Source of the DNA: Tetragonia tetragonoides
Lineage: Eukaryota; Streptophyta; Magnoliopsida; Caryophyllales; Aizoaceae
Direction of reading: 5' to 3'
Length of the DNA: 64,000 bases
Assembly: GCA_038025085.1 (NCBI GenBank)
Contig: CM076140.1
Span: 26,010,501-26,074,500 of the forward strand
The number at the start of each line of letters is the position of its first letter. Positions within the stretch are counted from its first letter, which is position 1. The position numbers and the translations under genes were made by a program. Under the pieces are notes generated by a model. That model made no database searches. It was not told the origin of the DNA and worked only from the letters and a program-made list of their open reading frames with translations. Shown piece by piece: positions 53,884 through 64,000 of the stretch.

Positions 53884-55426
53884 GAGTTCTTTTGTGTTGT
53901 ATATTAAGAGAAAGCATTCAAATACTTTGTTTGGATTCTTTTGAGTGTGAAAATACACCCGTGATGTTTACAAGTACAAACAAGCTTTAACTCAAACTTT
54001 TGAATGCATTTACGCGTTTTCAAAGCTCATACGAGTAGGGTGAAAGAGATTTGAGTTCTTTTGTGTTATATATTAAGAGAAAGCGTCCAAATACTTTGTT
54101 TGCATTCATTTGAGTGTGAAACTACACCTAGATGTTTACAAGTACAAACAAGCTTCAACTCAAACTTTTGAATCCATTTACGCGTTTTAAAAGCTCATAC
54201 GAGTAGGGTGAAAGAGATTTGAGTTCTGTTGTGTTGTATATTTAGAGAAAGAATCCAAACACTTTGTGCATTCATTTGAGTGTGAAACTACACCAAGGAT
54301 GTTTACAAGTACAAACAAGCTTCAACTCAAGCTTTTGAATGCATTTAGGTGTTTTAAAATCTCATACGAGGAGGGTGAAAGAGATTTAAGTTCTTTTGTG
54401 TTGTATATTAAGAGAAAGCATCCAAATACTTTGTTTGTATTCATTTGAGTGTGAAACTACACCTAGGATGTTTACAAGTACAAAGAAGCTTCAACCCAAG
54501 CTTTTGAATGCATTTACGCGTTTTAACAGCTCTTATGACTATGGTGATAGAGACTGAGTTCTTTTGTGTTGTATATTAAGAGAAAGCATCCAAATACTTT
54601 GTTTGGATTCATCTGAGTGTGAAACTACACCAGGGATGTTTACAAGTACAAACAAGCTTCAACTCAAGCTTTTGAATGCATTTACGCGTTTTAAAAGCTC
54701 ATTCGAGTAGCGTGAAAGAGATTTGAGTTCTTTTGTGCTGTATATTAAGAGAAACCACCCAAATACTTTGTTTGGATTCATTTTAGTGTGAAACTACACC
54801 TAAGATGTTTACAAGTACAAACAAGCTTCAACTCAAGCTTTTGAATGCATTTACGCGTTTTAAAAGCTCATTAGAGTAGGGTGAAAGAGATTTGAGTTCA
54901 TTTGTGTAGTTTATTAAGAGAAAGCATCCAAATACTTTGTTTGGATTCACCTGAGTGTGAAACTACACCTGGGATGTTTACAAGTACAAACAAGCTTCAA
55001 CTCAAGCTTTTGAATGCATTTACGCGTTTTAAAAGCTCATTGGAGTAGGGTGAAAGAGATTTGAGTTCTTTTGTGCTGTATATTAAGAGAAAGCACCCAA
55101 ATACTTTGTTTGGATTCATTTTAGTGTGAAACTACACCTAGGATGTTTAAAAGTACAAACAAGCTTCAACTCAAGCTTTTGAGTGCATTTACGCGTATTA
55201 AAAGCTCATACGAGTAGGGTGAAAGAGATTTGAGTTCTTTTGTGTTGTATATTAAGTGAAAGCATCCAAATACATTGTTTGCATTCATTTGAGTGTAAAA
55301 ACTACATCTATGATGTTTACAAGTACAAACAAGCTTCAACTCAAGCTTTTGAATGCATTTACTCGTTTTAACAGCTCTGACGACTAGGGTGATAGAGATT
55401 GAATTCTTTTGTGTTGAATATTAAGA

Positions 55427-55489
55427 GAAAGCACCCAAATACTTTGTTTGGATTCATTTTAGTGTGAAACTACACCTAGTATATTAAGA
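55427..55489 (+). repeat. Truncated 63-bp monomer, D copy 2
   Basis: Same TAG-flanked deletion. The interior before the break differs from copies 1 and 3 (ACTTTGTTTGGATTCATTTT form), so this short monomer has itself been partly exchanged with a neighbour. Confidence 0.9.
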
Positions 55490-55529
55490 GAAAGCATCCA
55501 AATACTTTGTTTGGATTCACCTGAGTGTG

Positions 55530-56380
55530 AAACCACACCTAGGATGTTTACAAGTACAAACAAGCTTCAACTCAAACTTTTGAATGCATTTACGCGTTTA
55601 AAAAGCTCATACGAGTGGGGTGAAAGAGATTTGAGTTCTTTTGTGTTGTATATAAAGAGAAAGCATCCAAATACTTTGTTTGGGTTCATTTGAGTGTGAA
55701 ACTACACCTAGGATGTTTACAAGTACAAACAAGCTTCAACTCCAGCTTTTGAATGCATTTACGAGTTTTAAAAGCTCATACGAGTAGGGTGAAAGAGATT
55801 TGAGTTCATTTGTGTAGTATATTAAGAGAAAGCATCCAAATACTTTGTTTGGATTCATTTGAGTGTGAAACTACACCTAGTATGTTTACAAGTACAAACA
55901 AGCTTCAACTCAAGCTTTTGAATGCATTTACGCGTTTTAAAAGCTCATACCAGTAGGGTGAAAAAGATATGAGTTCTTTTGTGTTGTATATTAAGAGAAA
56001 GCATCCAAATACTTTGTTTGGATTCATTTGAGTGTGAAACTACACCTAGGATGTTTACAACTACAAACAAGCTTCAACTCCAGCTTTTGAATGCATTTAC
56101 AAGTTTTAAAAGCTCATACGAGTAGGGTGAAAGAGATTTTAGTTCTTTTGTGTTGTATATTAAGAGAAAGCGTCCAACTACTTTGTTTGCATTCATTTGA
56201 GTGTGAAACTACACCTAGGATGTTTACAAGTACAAACAAGCTTAAACTCAAGCTTTTGAATGCATTTACGCGTTTAACAGCTCTTACGACTAGGGTGATA
56301 GAGATTTAGTTCTTTTGTGTTGTATATTAAGAGAAAGCACCCAAATGTTTTTTTTGCATTCATTTGAATGTGAAACTACA
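55530..56380 (+). repeat. C-type segment inside HOR D copy 2
   Basis: About five monomers identical in order to those near 42320-43150 and 48105-48950, including GATGTTTACAACTAC near 56050, GCGTCCAACTAC near 56170 and the CAAATGTTTTTTTTGC fusion near 56345. D copies 1 and 3 have other monomers in this place. The presence of the fusion shows that the donor was of the copy 2 or copy 3 type of HOR C, not copy 0 or 1. Confidence 0.85.
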
Positions 56381-56979
56381 CCTAGGATGTTTACAAGTAC
56401 AAACAAGCTTCAACTCAAGCTTTTGAATGCATTTAGGTGTTTTAAAATCTCATACGAGGAGGGTGAAAGAGATTTGAGTTCTTTTGTGTTGTATATTAAG
56501 AGAAAGCATCCAAATACTTTGTTTGTATTCATTTGAGTGTGAAACTACACCTAGGATGTTTACAAGTACAAAGAAGCTTCAACCCAAGCTTTTGAATGCA
56601 TTTACGCGTTTTAACAGCTCTTATGACTATGGTGATAGAGACTGAGTTCTTTTGTGTTGTATATTAAGAGAAAGCATCCAAATACTTTGTTTGGATTCAT
56701 CTGAGTGTGAAACTACACCTGGGATGTTTACAAGCACAAACAAGCTTCAACTCAAGCTTTTGAATGCATTTACGCGTTTTAAAAGCTCATTCGAGTAGGG
56801 TGAAAGAGATTTGAGTTCTTTTGTGCTGTATATTAAGAGAAACCACCCAAATACTTTGTTTGGATTCATTTGTGTGAAACTACACCTAGGATGTTTACAA
56901 GTACAAACAAGCTTCAACTCAAGCTTTTGAGTGCATTTACGCGTATTAAAAGCTCATACGAGTAGGGTGAAAGAGATTT

Positions 56980-59904
56980 GAGTTCTTTTGTGTTGTATAT
57001 TAAGAGAAAGCATTCAAATACTTTGTTTGGATTCTTTTGAGTGTGAAAATACACCCGTGATGTTTACAAGTACAAACAAGCTTTAACTCAAACTTTTGAA
57101 TGCATTTACGCGTATTCAAAGCTCATACGAGTAGGGTGAAAGAGATTTGAGTTCTTTTGTGTTATATATTAAGAGAAAGCTTCCAAATACTTTGTTTGCA
57201 TTCATTTGAGTGTGAAACTACACCTAGATGTTTACAAGTACAAACAAGCTTCAACTCAAACTTTTGAATCCATTTACGCGTTTTAAAAGCTCATACGAGT
57301 AGGGTGAAAGAGATTTGAGTTCTGTTGTGTTGTATATTTAGAGAAAGAATCCAAACACTTTGTGCATTCATTTGAGTGTGAAACTACACCAAGGATGTTT
57401 ACAAGTACAAACAAGCTTCAACTCAAGCTTTTGAATGCATTTAGGTGTTTTAAAATCTCATACGAGGAGGGTGAAAGAGATTTAAGTTCTTTTGTGTTGT
57501 ATATTAAGAGAAAGCATCCAAATACTTTGTTTGTATTCATTTGAGTGCGAAACTACACCTAGGATGTTTACAAGTACAAAAAAGCTTCAACCCAAGCTTT
57601 TGAATGCATTTACGCGTTTTAACAGCTCTTATGACTATGGTGATAGAGACTGAGTTCTTTTGTGTTGTATATTAAGAGAAAGTATCCAAATACTTTGTTT
57701 GGATTCATCTGAGTGTGAAACTACACCAGGGATGTTTACAAGTACAAACAAGCTTCAACTCAAGCTTTTGAATGCATTTACGCGTTTTAAAAGCTCATTC
57801 GAGTAGGGTGAAAGAGATTTGAGTTCTTTTGTGCTGTATATTAAGAGAAACCACCCAAATACTTTGTTTGGATTCATTTTAGTGTGAAACTACACCTAAG
57901 ATGTTTACAAGTACAAACAAGCTTCAACTCAAGCTTTTGAATGCATTTACGCGTTTTAAAAGCTCATTAGAGTAGGGTGAAAGAGATTTGAGTTCATTTG
58001 TGTAGTATATTAAGAGAAAGCATCCAAATACTTTGTTTGGATTCACCTGAGTGTGAAACTACACCTGGGATGTTTACAAGTACAAACAAGCTTCAACTCA
58101 AGCTTTTGAATGCATTTACGCGTTTTAAAAGCTCATTGGAGTAGGGTGAAAGAGATTTGAGTTCTTTTGTGCTGTATATTAAGAGAAAGCACCCAAATAC
58201 TTTGTTTGGATTCATTTTAGTGTGAAACTACACCTAGGATGTTTAAAAGTACAAACAAGCTTCAACTCAAGCTTTTGAGTGCATTTACGCGTATTAAAAG
58301 CTCATACGAGTAGGGTGAAAGAGATTTGAGTTCTTTTGTGTTGTATATTAAGTGAAAGCATCCAAATACATTGTTTGCGTTCATTTGAGTGTAAAAACTA
58401 CATCTATGATGTTTACAAGTACAAACAAGCTTCAACTCAAGCTTTTGAATGCATTTACTCGTTTTAACAGCTCTGACGACTAGGGTGATAGAGATTGAAT
58501 ACTTTTGTGTTGAATATTAAGAGAAAGCACCCAAATTTTTTGTTTGCATTCATTTGAGTATGAAACCACACCTAGTATATTAAGAGAAAGCATCCAAATA
58601 CTTTGTTTGGATTCACCTGAGTGTGAAACTACACCTGGGATGTTTACAAGTACAAACAAGCTTCAACTCAAGCTTTTGAATGCATTTACGCGTTTTAAAA
58701 GCTCATTGGAGTAGGGTGAAAGAGATTTGAGTTCTTTTGTGCTGTATATTAAGAGAAAGCACCCAAATACTTTGTTTGGATTTATTTTAGTGTGAAACTA
58801 CACCTAGGATGTTTAAAAGTACAAACAAGCTTCAACTCAAGCTTTTGAGTGCATTTACGCGTATTAAAAGCTCATACGAGTAGGGTGAAAGAGATTTGAG
58901 TTCTGTTGTGTTGTATATTAAGACAAAGCATTTAAATACTTTGTTTGGATTCATTTGAGTGTGAAACTACACCAATGATGTTTACAAGTACAAACAAGCT
59001 TCAACTCAAGCTTTTGAATGCATTTACGCGTTTTAACAGCTCTTACGACTATGGTGATAGAGACTGAGTTCTTTTGTGTTACATATTAAGAGAAAGCATC
59101 CAAATACTTTTTTTGTATTCATTTGAGTGTGAAACTACACCTAGGATGTTTACAAGTACAAACAAGCTTCAACTCAAGCTTTTGAATGCATTTACGCGTT
59201 TTAAAAGCTCACACCAGTAGGGTGAAAGAGATTTGAGTTCTTCTGTGTTGTATATTTAGAGAAAGAATCCAAACACTTTGTGCATTCATTTGAGTGTGAA
59301 ACTACACCAAGGATATTTACAAGTACAAACAAGCTTCAACTCAAGCTTTTGAATGCATTTAGGTGTTTTAAAATCTCATACGAGGAGGGTGAAAGAGATT
59401 TGAGTTCTTTTGTGTTGTATATTAAGAGAAAGCATCCAAATACTTTGTTTGTATTCATTTGAGTGTGAAACTACACCTAGGATGTTTACAAGTACAAAGA
59501 AGCTTCAACCCAACCTTTTGAATGCATTTACGCGTTTTAACAGCTCTTATGACTATGGTGATAGAGACTGAGTTCTTTTGTGTTGTATATTAAGAGAAAG
59601 CATCCAAATACTTTGTTTGGATTCATCTGAGTGTGAAACTACACCTGGGATGTTTACAAGCACAAACAAGCTTCAACTCAAGCTTTTGAATGCATTTACG
59701 CGTTTTAAAAGCTCATTCGAGTAGGGTGAAAGAGATTTGAGTTCTTTTGTGCTGTATATTAAGAGAAACCACCCAAATACTTTGTTTGGATTCATTTGTG
59801 TGAAACTACACCTAGGATGTTTACAAGTACAAACAAGCTTCAACTCAAGCTTTTGAGTGCATTTACGCGTATTAAAAGCTCATACGAGTAGGGTGAAAGA
59901 GATT
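56980..59904 (+). repeat. HOR D copy 3 (2925 bp)
   Basis: Matches copy 1 over its length at 6022 bp, for example the GGATATTTAC variant near 53290 and 59312. Its left half shares GATTTAAGTTC near 57480 with copy 2 (near 54385) and not with copy 1 (GATTTGAGCTC near 51460), so it is a mosaic. Confidence 0.87.
58523..58585 (+). repeat. Truncated 63-bp monomer, D copy 3
   Basis: Same deletion as at 52501-52563, offset 6022 bp. Confidence 0.9.
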
Positions 59905-61190
59905 TGAGTTCTTTTGTGTTGTATATTAAGAGAAAGCATCCAAATACTTTGTTTGCATTCATTTGAATGTGAAGCTACACCTGAGATGTTTACAAGTACA
60001 AACACGCTTCAACTCAAGCTTTTGAGTGCATTTACGCGTATTAAAAGCTCAAACGAGTAGGGTGAAAGAGATTTGAGTTCTTTTGTGTTGTATATTAAGT
60101 GAAAGCATCCAAATACTTTGTTTGCATTCATTTGAGTGTGAAAACTACATCTATGATGTTTACAACTACAAACAAGCTTCAACTCAAGCTTTTGAATGCA
60201 TTTACTCGTTTTAACAGCTCTTACGACTAGGGTGATAGAGATTGAATTCTTTTTTGTTGAATATTAAGAGAAAGCACCCAAATTTTTTGTTTGCATTCAT
60301 TTGAGTATGAAACCACACCTAGGATGTTTACAAGTACAAACAAGCTTCAACTCAAACTTTTGAATGCATTTACGCGTTTAAAAAGCTCATACGAGTGGGG
60401 TGAAAGAGATTTGAGTTCTTTTGTGTTGTATATTAAGAGAAAGCATCCAAATACTTTGTTTGGATTCATTTGAGTGTGAAACTACACCAATGATGTTTAC
60501 AAGTACAAACAAGCTTCAACTCAAGCTTTTGAATGCATTTACGCGTTTTAACAGCTCTTACGACTATGGTGATAAAGACTGAGTTCTTTTGTGTTGCATA
60601 TTAAGAGAAAGCATCCAAATACTTTTTTTTGTATTCATTTGAGTGTGAAACTACACCTAGGATGTTTACAAGTACAAACAAGCTTCAACTCAAGCTTTTG
60701 AATGCATTTACGCGTTTTAAAAGCTCACACCAGTAGGGGGAAAAAGATTTGAGTTCTTTTGTGTTGTTTATTAAGAGAAAGCATCCAAATACTTTGTTTG
60801 CATTCATTTGAGTGTGAAACTACACCAATGATGTTTACAAGTACAAACAAGCTTCAACTCAAGCTTTTGAATCATTTACGCGTTTTAACAGCTCTTACGA
60901 CTAGGGTGATAGAGATTTAGTTCTTTTGTGTTGTATATTAAGAGAAAGCACCCAAATGATCTGTTTGCATTTATTTGAGTATGAAACTACACCAAGAATG
61001 TTTTAAAGGGCAAACAAGCTTCAACTCTAGCTTTTGAATGCATTTACGCGTTTTAAAAGCTCTTACGAATAGGGTGAAAGAGATTGGAGTTCTTTTGTGT
61101 TGTATATTAAGAGAAAGCATCCAAATACTTTGTTTGGATTCAATTGAGTGTGAAACTACACCTAGGATATTTACAAGTACAAACAAGCTT

Positions 61191-61528
61191 CAACTAAAAC
61201 TTTTGAATCCATTTACGCGTTTTAAAAGCTCATACGAGTAGGGTGAAAGAGATTTGAGTTCTTTTGTGTTGTATATTAAGAGAAAGCATCCAAATACTTT
61301 GTTTGGATTCATTTGAGTGTGAAACTACACCTAGGATGTTTACAAGTACAAACAAGCTTCAACTAAAACTTTTGAATCCATTTACGCGTTTTAAAAGCTC
61401 AAACGAGTAGGGTGAAAGAGATTTGAGTTCTTTTGTGCTGTATATTAAGAGAAAGCACCCAAATACTTTGTTTGGATTCATTTTAGTGTGAAACTACACC
61501 TAGGATGTTTACAAGTACAAACAAGCTT
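61191..61528 (+). repeat. Adjacent near-identical monomer doublet
   Basis: The ACTAAAACTTTTGAATCC variant occurs at about 61191 and 61360, one monomer apart, with the intervening sequence nearly the same in both. This looks like a local single-monomer duplication. Confidence 0.78.
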
Positions 61529-63210
61529 CAACTCAAGCTTTGGAGTGCATTTACGCGTATTAAAAGCTCATACGAGTAGGGGGAAAGAGATTTGAGTTCT
61601 TTTGTGTTGTATATTAAGTGAAAGCATCCAAATACTTTGTTTGCATTCATTTGAGTGTGAAAACTACACCTATGATGTTTACAAGTACAAACAAGCTTCA
61701 ACTCAAACTTTTCAATGCATTTACGCGTTTTAACAGCTCTTACGACTAGGGTGATAGAGATTGAATTCTTTTTGTTTGGATTCATTTGAGTATGAAACCA
61801 CACCTAGGATGTTTACAAGTACAAACAAGCTTCAATTCAAGCTTTTGAATGCATTTACGCGTTTAAAAAGAGATTTGAGTTCTTTTCTGATGTATATCAA
61901 GAGAAAGCATTCAAATACTTTGTTTGGATTCATTTGAGTGTGAAACTACACCTAGGATGTTTATAAGTACAAACAAGCTTCAACTCAAGCTTTTGAATGC
62001 ATTTACGCGTTTTAAAAGTTTGTACGAGTAGGGTAGAAGAGATTTGAGTTCTTTTGTGATATATATTAAGAGAAAGCATCCAAATACTTTGTTTGCATTC
62101 ATTTGAGTGTGAAACTACACCTAGGATGTTTACAAGTACAAACAAGCTTAAACTCAAGCTTTTGAATGCATTTACGCGTTTAAAAAGCTCATACGAGTAG
62201 GGTGAAAGAGATTTGAGTTCTTTTCTGTTGTATATTAAGAGAAAGCATCCAAACACTTTGTTTGCATTCATTTGATTGTAAATCTACACCTAGGATGTTT
62301 ACAAGTACAAACTAGCTTCACCTCAAGCTCTTGAATGCATTTACGAGTTTTAAAAGCTCATAAGAGTAGGGTGAAAGAGATTTGAGTTCTTTTGTGTTGT
62401 ATATTAAGAGAAAGCATTCAAATACTTTGTTTGGATTCATTTGAGTGTGACACTACACCTAAGATGTTTACAAGTACAAACAACCTTCAACTCAAGCTTT
62501 TGAGTGCATTTACGCGTATTAAAAGCTCATACGAATAGGGTGAAAGAGATTTGAGTTCTTTTGTGTTGTATATTAAGAGAAAGCATCCAAATACTTTGAA
62601 TGTGAAACTACACCTGGGATGTTTACAAGTACAAACACGCTTCAACTCAAGCTTTTGAGTGCATTTACGCGTATTAAAAGCTCATACGAGTAGGGTGAAA
62701 GAGATTTGAGTTCTTTTGTGTTGTATATTAAGAGAAAGCATCCAAATACTTTGTTTGCATTCATTTGAATGTGAAACTACACCCGGGATGTTTACAAGTA
62801 CAAACAAGCTTCAACCCAAGCTTTTGAATGCATTTACGCGTTTAACAGTTCTTACGACTAGGGTGATAGAGATTTAGTTCTTTTGTGTTGTATATTAAGA
62901 GACAGCATCCAAATGTTTTGTTTGCATTAATTTGAGTATGAATCTACACCAAGAATGTTTTAAAGTGCAAACAAGCTTCAACTCAAGCTTTTGAATGCAT
63001 TTACGCGTTTTAAAAGCTCATACGAGTAGGGTGAAAATGATTTGAGTTCTTTTGTGTTGTATATTAAGAGAAAGCATCCAAATACTTTGTTTGGATTCAT
63101 TTTAGTGTGAAACTACACCTAGGATGTTTACAAGTACAAACAAGCTTCAACTCAAGCTTTTGAGTGCATTTACGCGTATTAAAAGCTCATACGAATAGGG
63201 TGAAAGAGAT

Positions 63211-63379
63211 TTGAGTTCTTTTGTGTTGTATATTAAGAGAAAGCATCCAAATACTTTGTTTGGATTCATTTGAGTGTGAAACTACACCTAGGATGTTTAC
63301 AAGTACAAACAAGCTTCAACTCCAGCTTTTGAATGCATTTACGCGTTTAAAAAGCTCATACGAGTGGGGTGAAAGAGAT
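63211..63379 (+). repeat. Representative 169-bp monomer, near consensus
   Basis: This unit is close to the majority sequence. Counted from TTGAGTTC, it holds the TATA-like TATATTAAG near position 20, a conserved TTTGGATTC near position 49, ACTACACCTAGG near 70, the AAGCTT region near 100-118, ATGCAT and the CpG-rich ACGCGT near 125-135, and GAGTGGGGTGAAAG at the end (GAGTAGGGTGAAAG in most monomers). Here the second AAGCTT is altered by a CTCC variant. The length 169 leaves remainder 1 on division by 3, so reading frame rotates at each monomer. The start point of the unit is arbitrary. Confidence 0.93.
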
Positions 63380-63548
63380 TTGAGTTCTTTTGTGTTGTAT
63401 ATTAAGAGAAAGCATCCAAATACTTTGTTTGGATTCATTTGAGTGTGAAACTACACCTAGGATGTTTACAAGTACAAACAAGCTTCAACTCCAGCTTTTG
63501 AATGCATTTACGCGTTTAAAAAGCTCATACGAGTGGGGTGAAAGAGAT
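63211..63548 (+). repeat. Adjacent pair of identical monomers
   Basis: Units 63211-63379 and 63380-63548 look identical by eye, including the uncommon CTCCAGC and GAGTGGGG variants. Most neighbouring monomers in this array differ at many sites, so an identical adjacent pair points to a recent one-monomer duplication by slippage or unequal exchange. Confidence 0.88.
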
Positions 63549-64000
63549 TTGAGTTCTTTTGTGTTGTATATTAAGACAAAGCATCCAAATACTTTGTTTG
63601 GATTCATTTGAGTGTGAAACTACACCAATGATGTTTACAAGTACAAACAAGCTTCAACTCAAGCTTTTGAATGCATTTACGCGTTTTAAAAGCTCATTGG
63701 AGTAGGGTGAAAGAGATTTGAGTTCTTTTGTGTTGTATATTAAGAGAAAGCATCCAAATACTTTGTTTGCATTCATTTGAGTGTGAAACTATACCTAGGA
63801 TGTTTACAAGTACAAAAAAGCTTCAACCCAAGCTTTTGAATGCATTTACGCGTTTTAACAGCTCTTATAACTATGGTGATAGAGACTGACTTCTTTTGTG
63901 TTGTATATTAAGAGAAAGCATCCAAATACTTTGTTTGGATTCACCTGAGTGTGAAACTACACCTGGGATGTTTACAAGTACAAACAAGCTTCAACTCAAG

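Larger units (their letters stand above)
53884..56979 (+). repeat. HOR D copy 2 (3096 bp, with replaced middle)
   Basis: The first part matches copy 1 at 2926 bp to about 55480. The segment about 55530-56380 is C-type (matches 48120-48950, with the CTACAAACAAGC and GCGTCCAACTAC markers). The end, from about 56380, matches copy 1 again at 3096 bp. So it is a D unit with an exchanged interior. Confidence 0.85.
1..64000 (+). repeat. 169-bp satellite DNA array, whole window
   Basis: The window is filled by head-to-tail monomers of about 169 bp, recognisable by recurring landmarks in fixed order: TTGAGTTC, TATATTAAGAGAAAGC, TTTGGATTCATTTGAG, ACTACACCTAGGATG, AAGCTTCAACTCAAGCTT, AATGCATTTACGCGTTTT and GAGTAGGGTGAAAG. 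All monomers lie in one orientation; I found no inverted segment. GC content of the consensus is about 34%. Variants differ by point changes at recurrent positions, and whole blocks of variants repeat in order, giving higher-order repeats of 845, 2028, 2198, about 2.9-3.1 kb and about 5.8-8.8 kb. No unique spacer or mobile element interrupts the array. The pattern fits a centromeric or pericentromeric satellite of a eukaryote; subtelomeric or knob heterochromatin is an alternative. The family name and species are not recognised. Strand is given as the orientation in which the landmarks read. Confidence 0.97.
59905..64000 (+). repeat. Irregular terminal monomers
   Basis: About 24 monomers without a long internal period. 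Parts resemble HOR C (60150-61240 resembles pieces of 45000-48260). It holds one-monomer doublets at about 61191-61528 and 63211-63548 and several small deletions: about 34 bp near 61772, about 21 bp near 61868 and about 14 bp near 62597. Irregular composition with singleton deletions is what is seen where an array is not being homogenised as a block. The window ends inside the array. Confidence 0.84.

Noticed and set aside
28461..62271. Minus-strand reading frames up to 115 codons (for example 50685-51032 and 61930-62271), hydrophobic in part
   Set aside because: Same repeat read on the other strand. They are longer only where variants or a truncated monomer remove stops. Hydrophobicity follows from AT-rich codons; no membrane-protein family is recognisable. 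They do not indicate an inverted array segment, since landmark order stays the same.
709..63611. Many plus-strand reading frames of 60-104 codons with the same peptide pattern (MCCILRES..., MFTSTNKLQLKLLNAF)
   Set aside because: They are translations of the satellite monomer. Because 169 is not a multiple of 3, the frame rotates each monomer and all frames end within one to two monomers. Frames vary with point variants, show no start context and have no family resemblance. I do not call them genes.
1..64000. CRISPR-like regular repetition
   Set aside because: Repeat units are contiguous, 169 bp long and lack unique spacers; no cas-like gene is present.
1..64000. Primate alpha satellite (about 171 bp monomer)
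   Set aside because: Only the length is similar. The landmark sequences of this monomer do not match alpha satellite as I know it, and no CENP-B box was seen.
1..64000. Telomere-like TAGGG in GAGTAGGGTGAAAG
   Set aside because: Occurs once per monomer, not in tandem 6-7 bp units; it is part of the satellite consensus.
1..64000. TATA-like TATATTAAG in each monomer as a promoter
   Set aside because: It repeats every 169 bp as part of the monomer, with no gene or initiator context. Satellite transcription is possible but nothing in the sequence supports a specific start site.
1..64000. tRNA, rRNA or other structured RNA genes
   Set aside because: No cloverleaf, rRNA core motif or unique structured segment was found; all sequence is accounted for by the satellite.

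Overview
This window is one uninterrupted tandem satellite DNA array. From base 1 to base 64000 it consists of head-to-tail copies of a monomer of about 169 bp, all in the same orientation. That makes roughly 375-380 monomers with about 34% GC (hand count on the consensus). I find no protein-coding gene, RNA gene, transposon, CRISPR array or unique sequence. Short open reading frames exist on both strands, but they are by-products of the repeat. Long satellite arrays with higher-order structure are typical of eukaryotic centromeric or pericentromeric heterochromatin, most often in plants and animals. I do not recognise the monomer as a named family and cannot assign the species. 'Centromeric' is an inference from architecture only.

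The array is organised into higher-order repeats (HORs), in which a block of diverged monomers is itself repeated almost unchanged. About 1-27 kb holds a 12-mer HOR of 2028 bp (family A: three intact copies at 709-6792, one at 10717-12744, an altered copy at 8937-10716 and a variant at 24775-26801). It also holds a pentamer of 845 bp (two copies at 6997-8686, three at 12947-15481) and a 13-mer of 2198 bp (family B: two copies at 16950-21345). The stretch 21346-24774 is more irregular. About 27-50 kb holds a much longer unit (family C, about 5.8-8.8 kb per copy, copies starting at 27117, 33747, 42566 and 48351). It is rich in a second monomer class that is rare in the first 27 kb. About 51-60 kb holds three copies of a 2.9-3.1 kb unit (family D) built from rearranged pieces of C. 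The last 4 kb is a looser set of monomers with several small deletions.

Nothing here works as a gene set. What the sequence records is array evolution: unequal exchange that adds or removes whole monomers, out-of-register junctions inherited by later copies, truncated monomers of 61 and 63 bp spread by amplification, a D-type monomer embedded in an A-type block more than 40 kb away, and mosaic HOR copies consistent with gene conversion. Each consensus monomer also carries an 18-bp perfect inverted repeat and a cluster of short palindromes, and I saw no CENP-B box.
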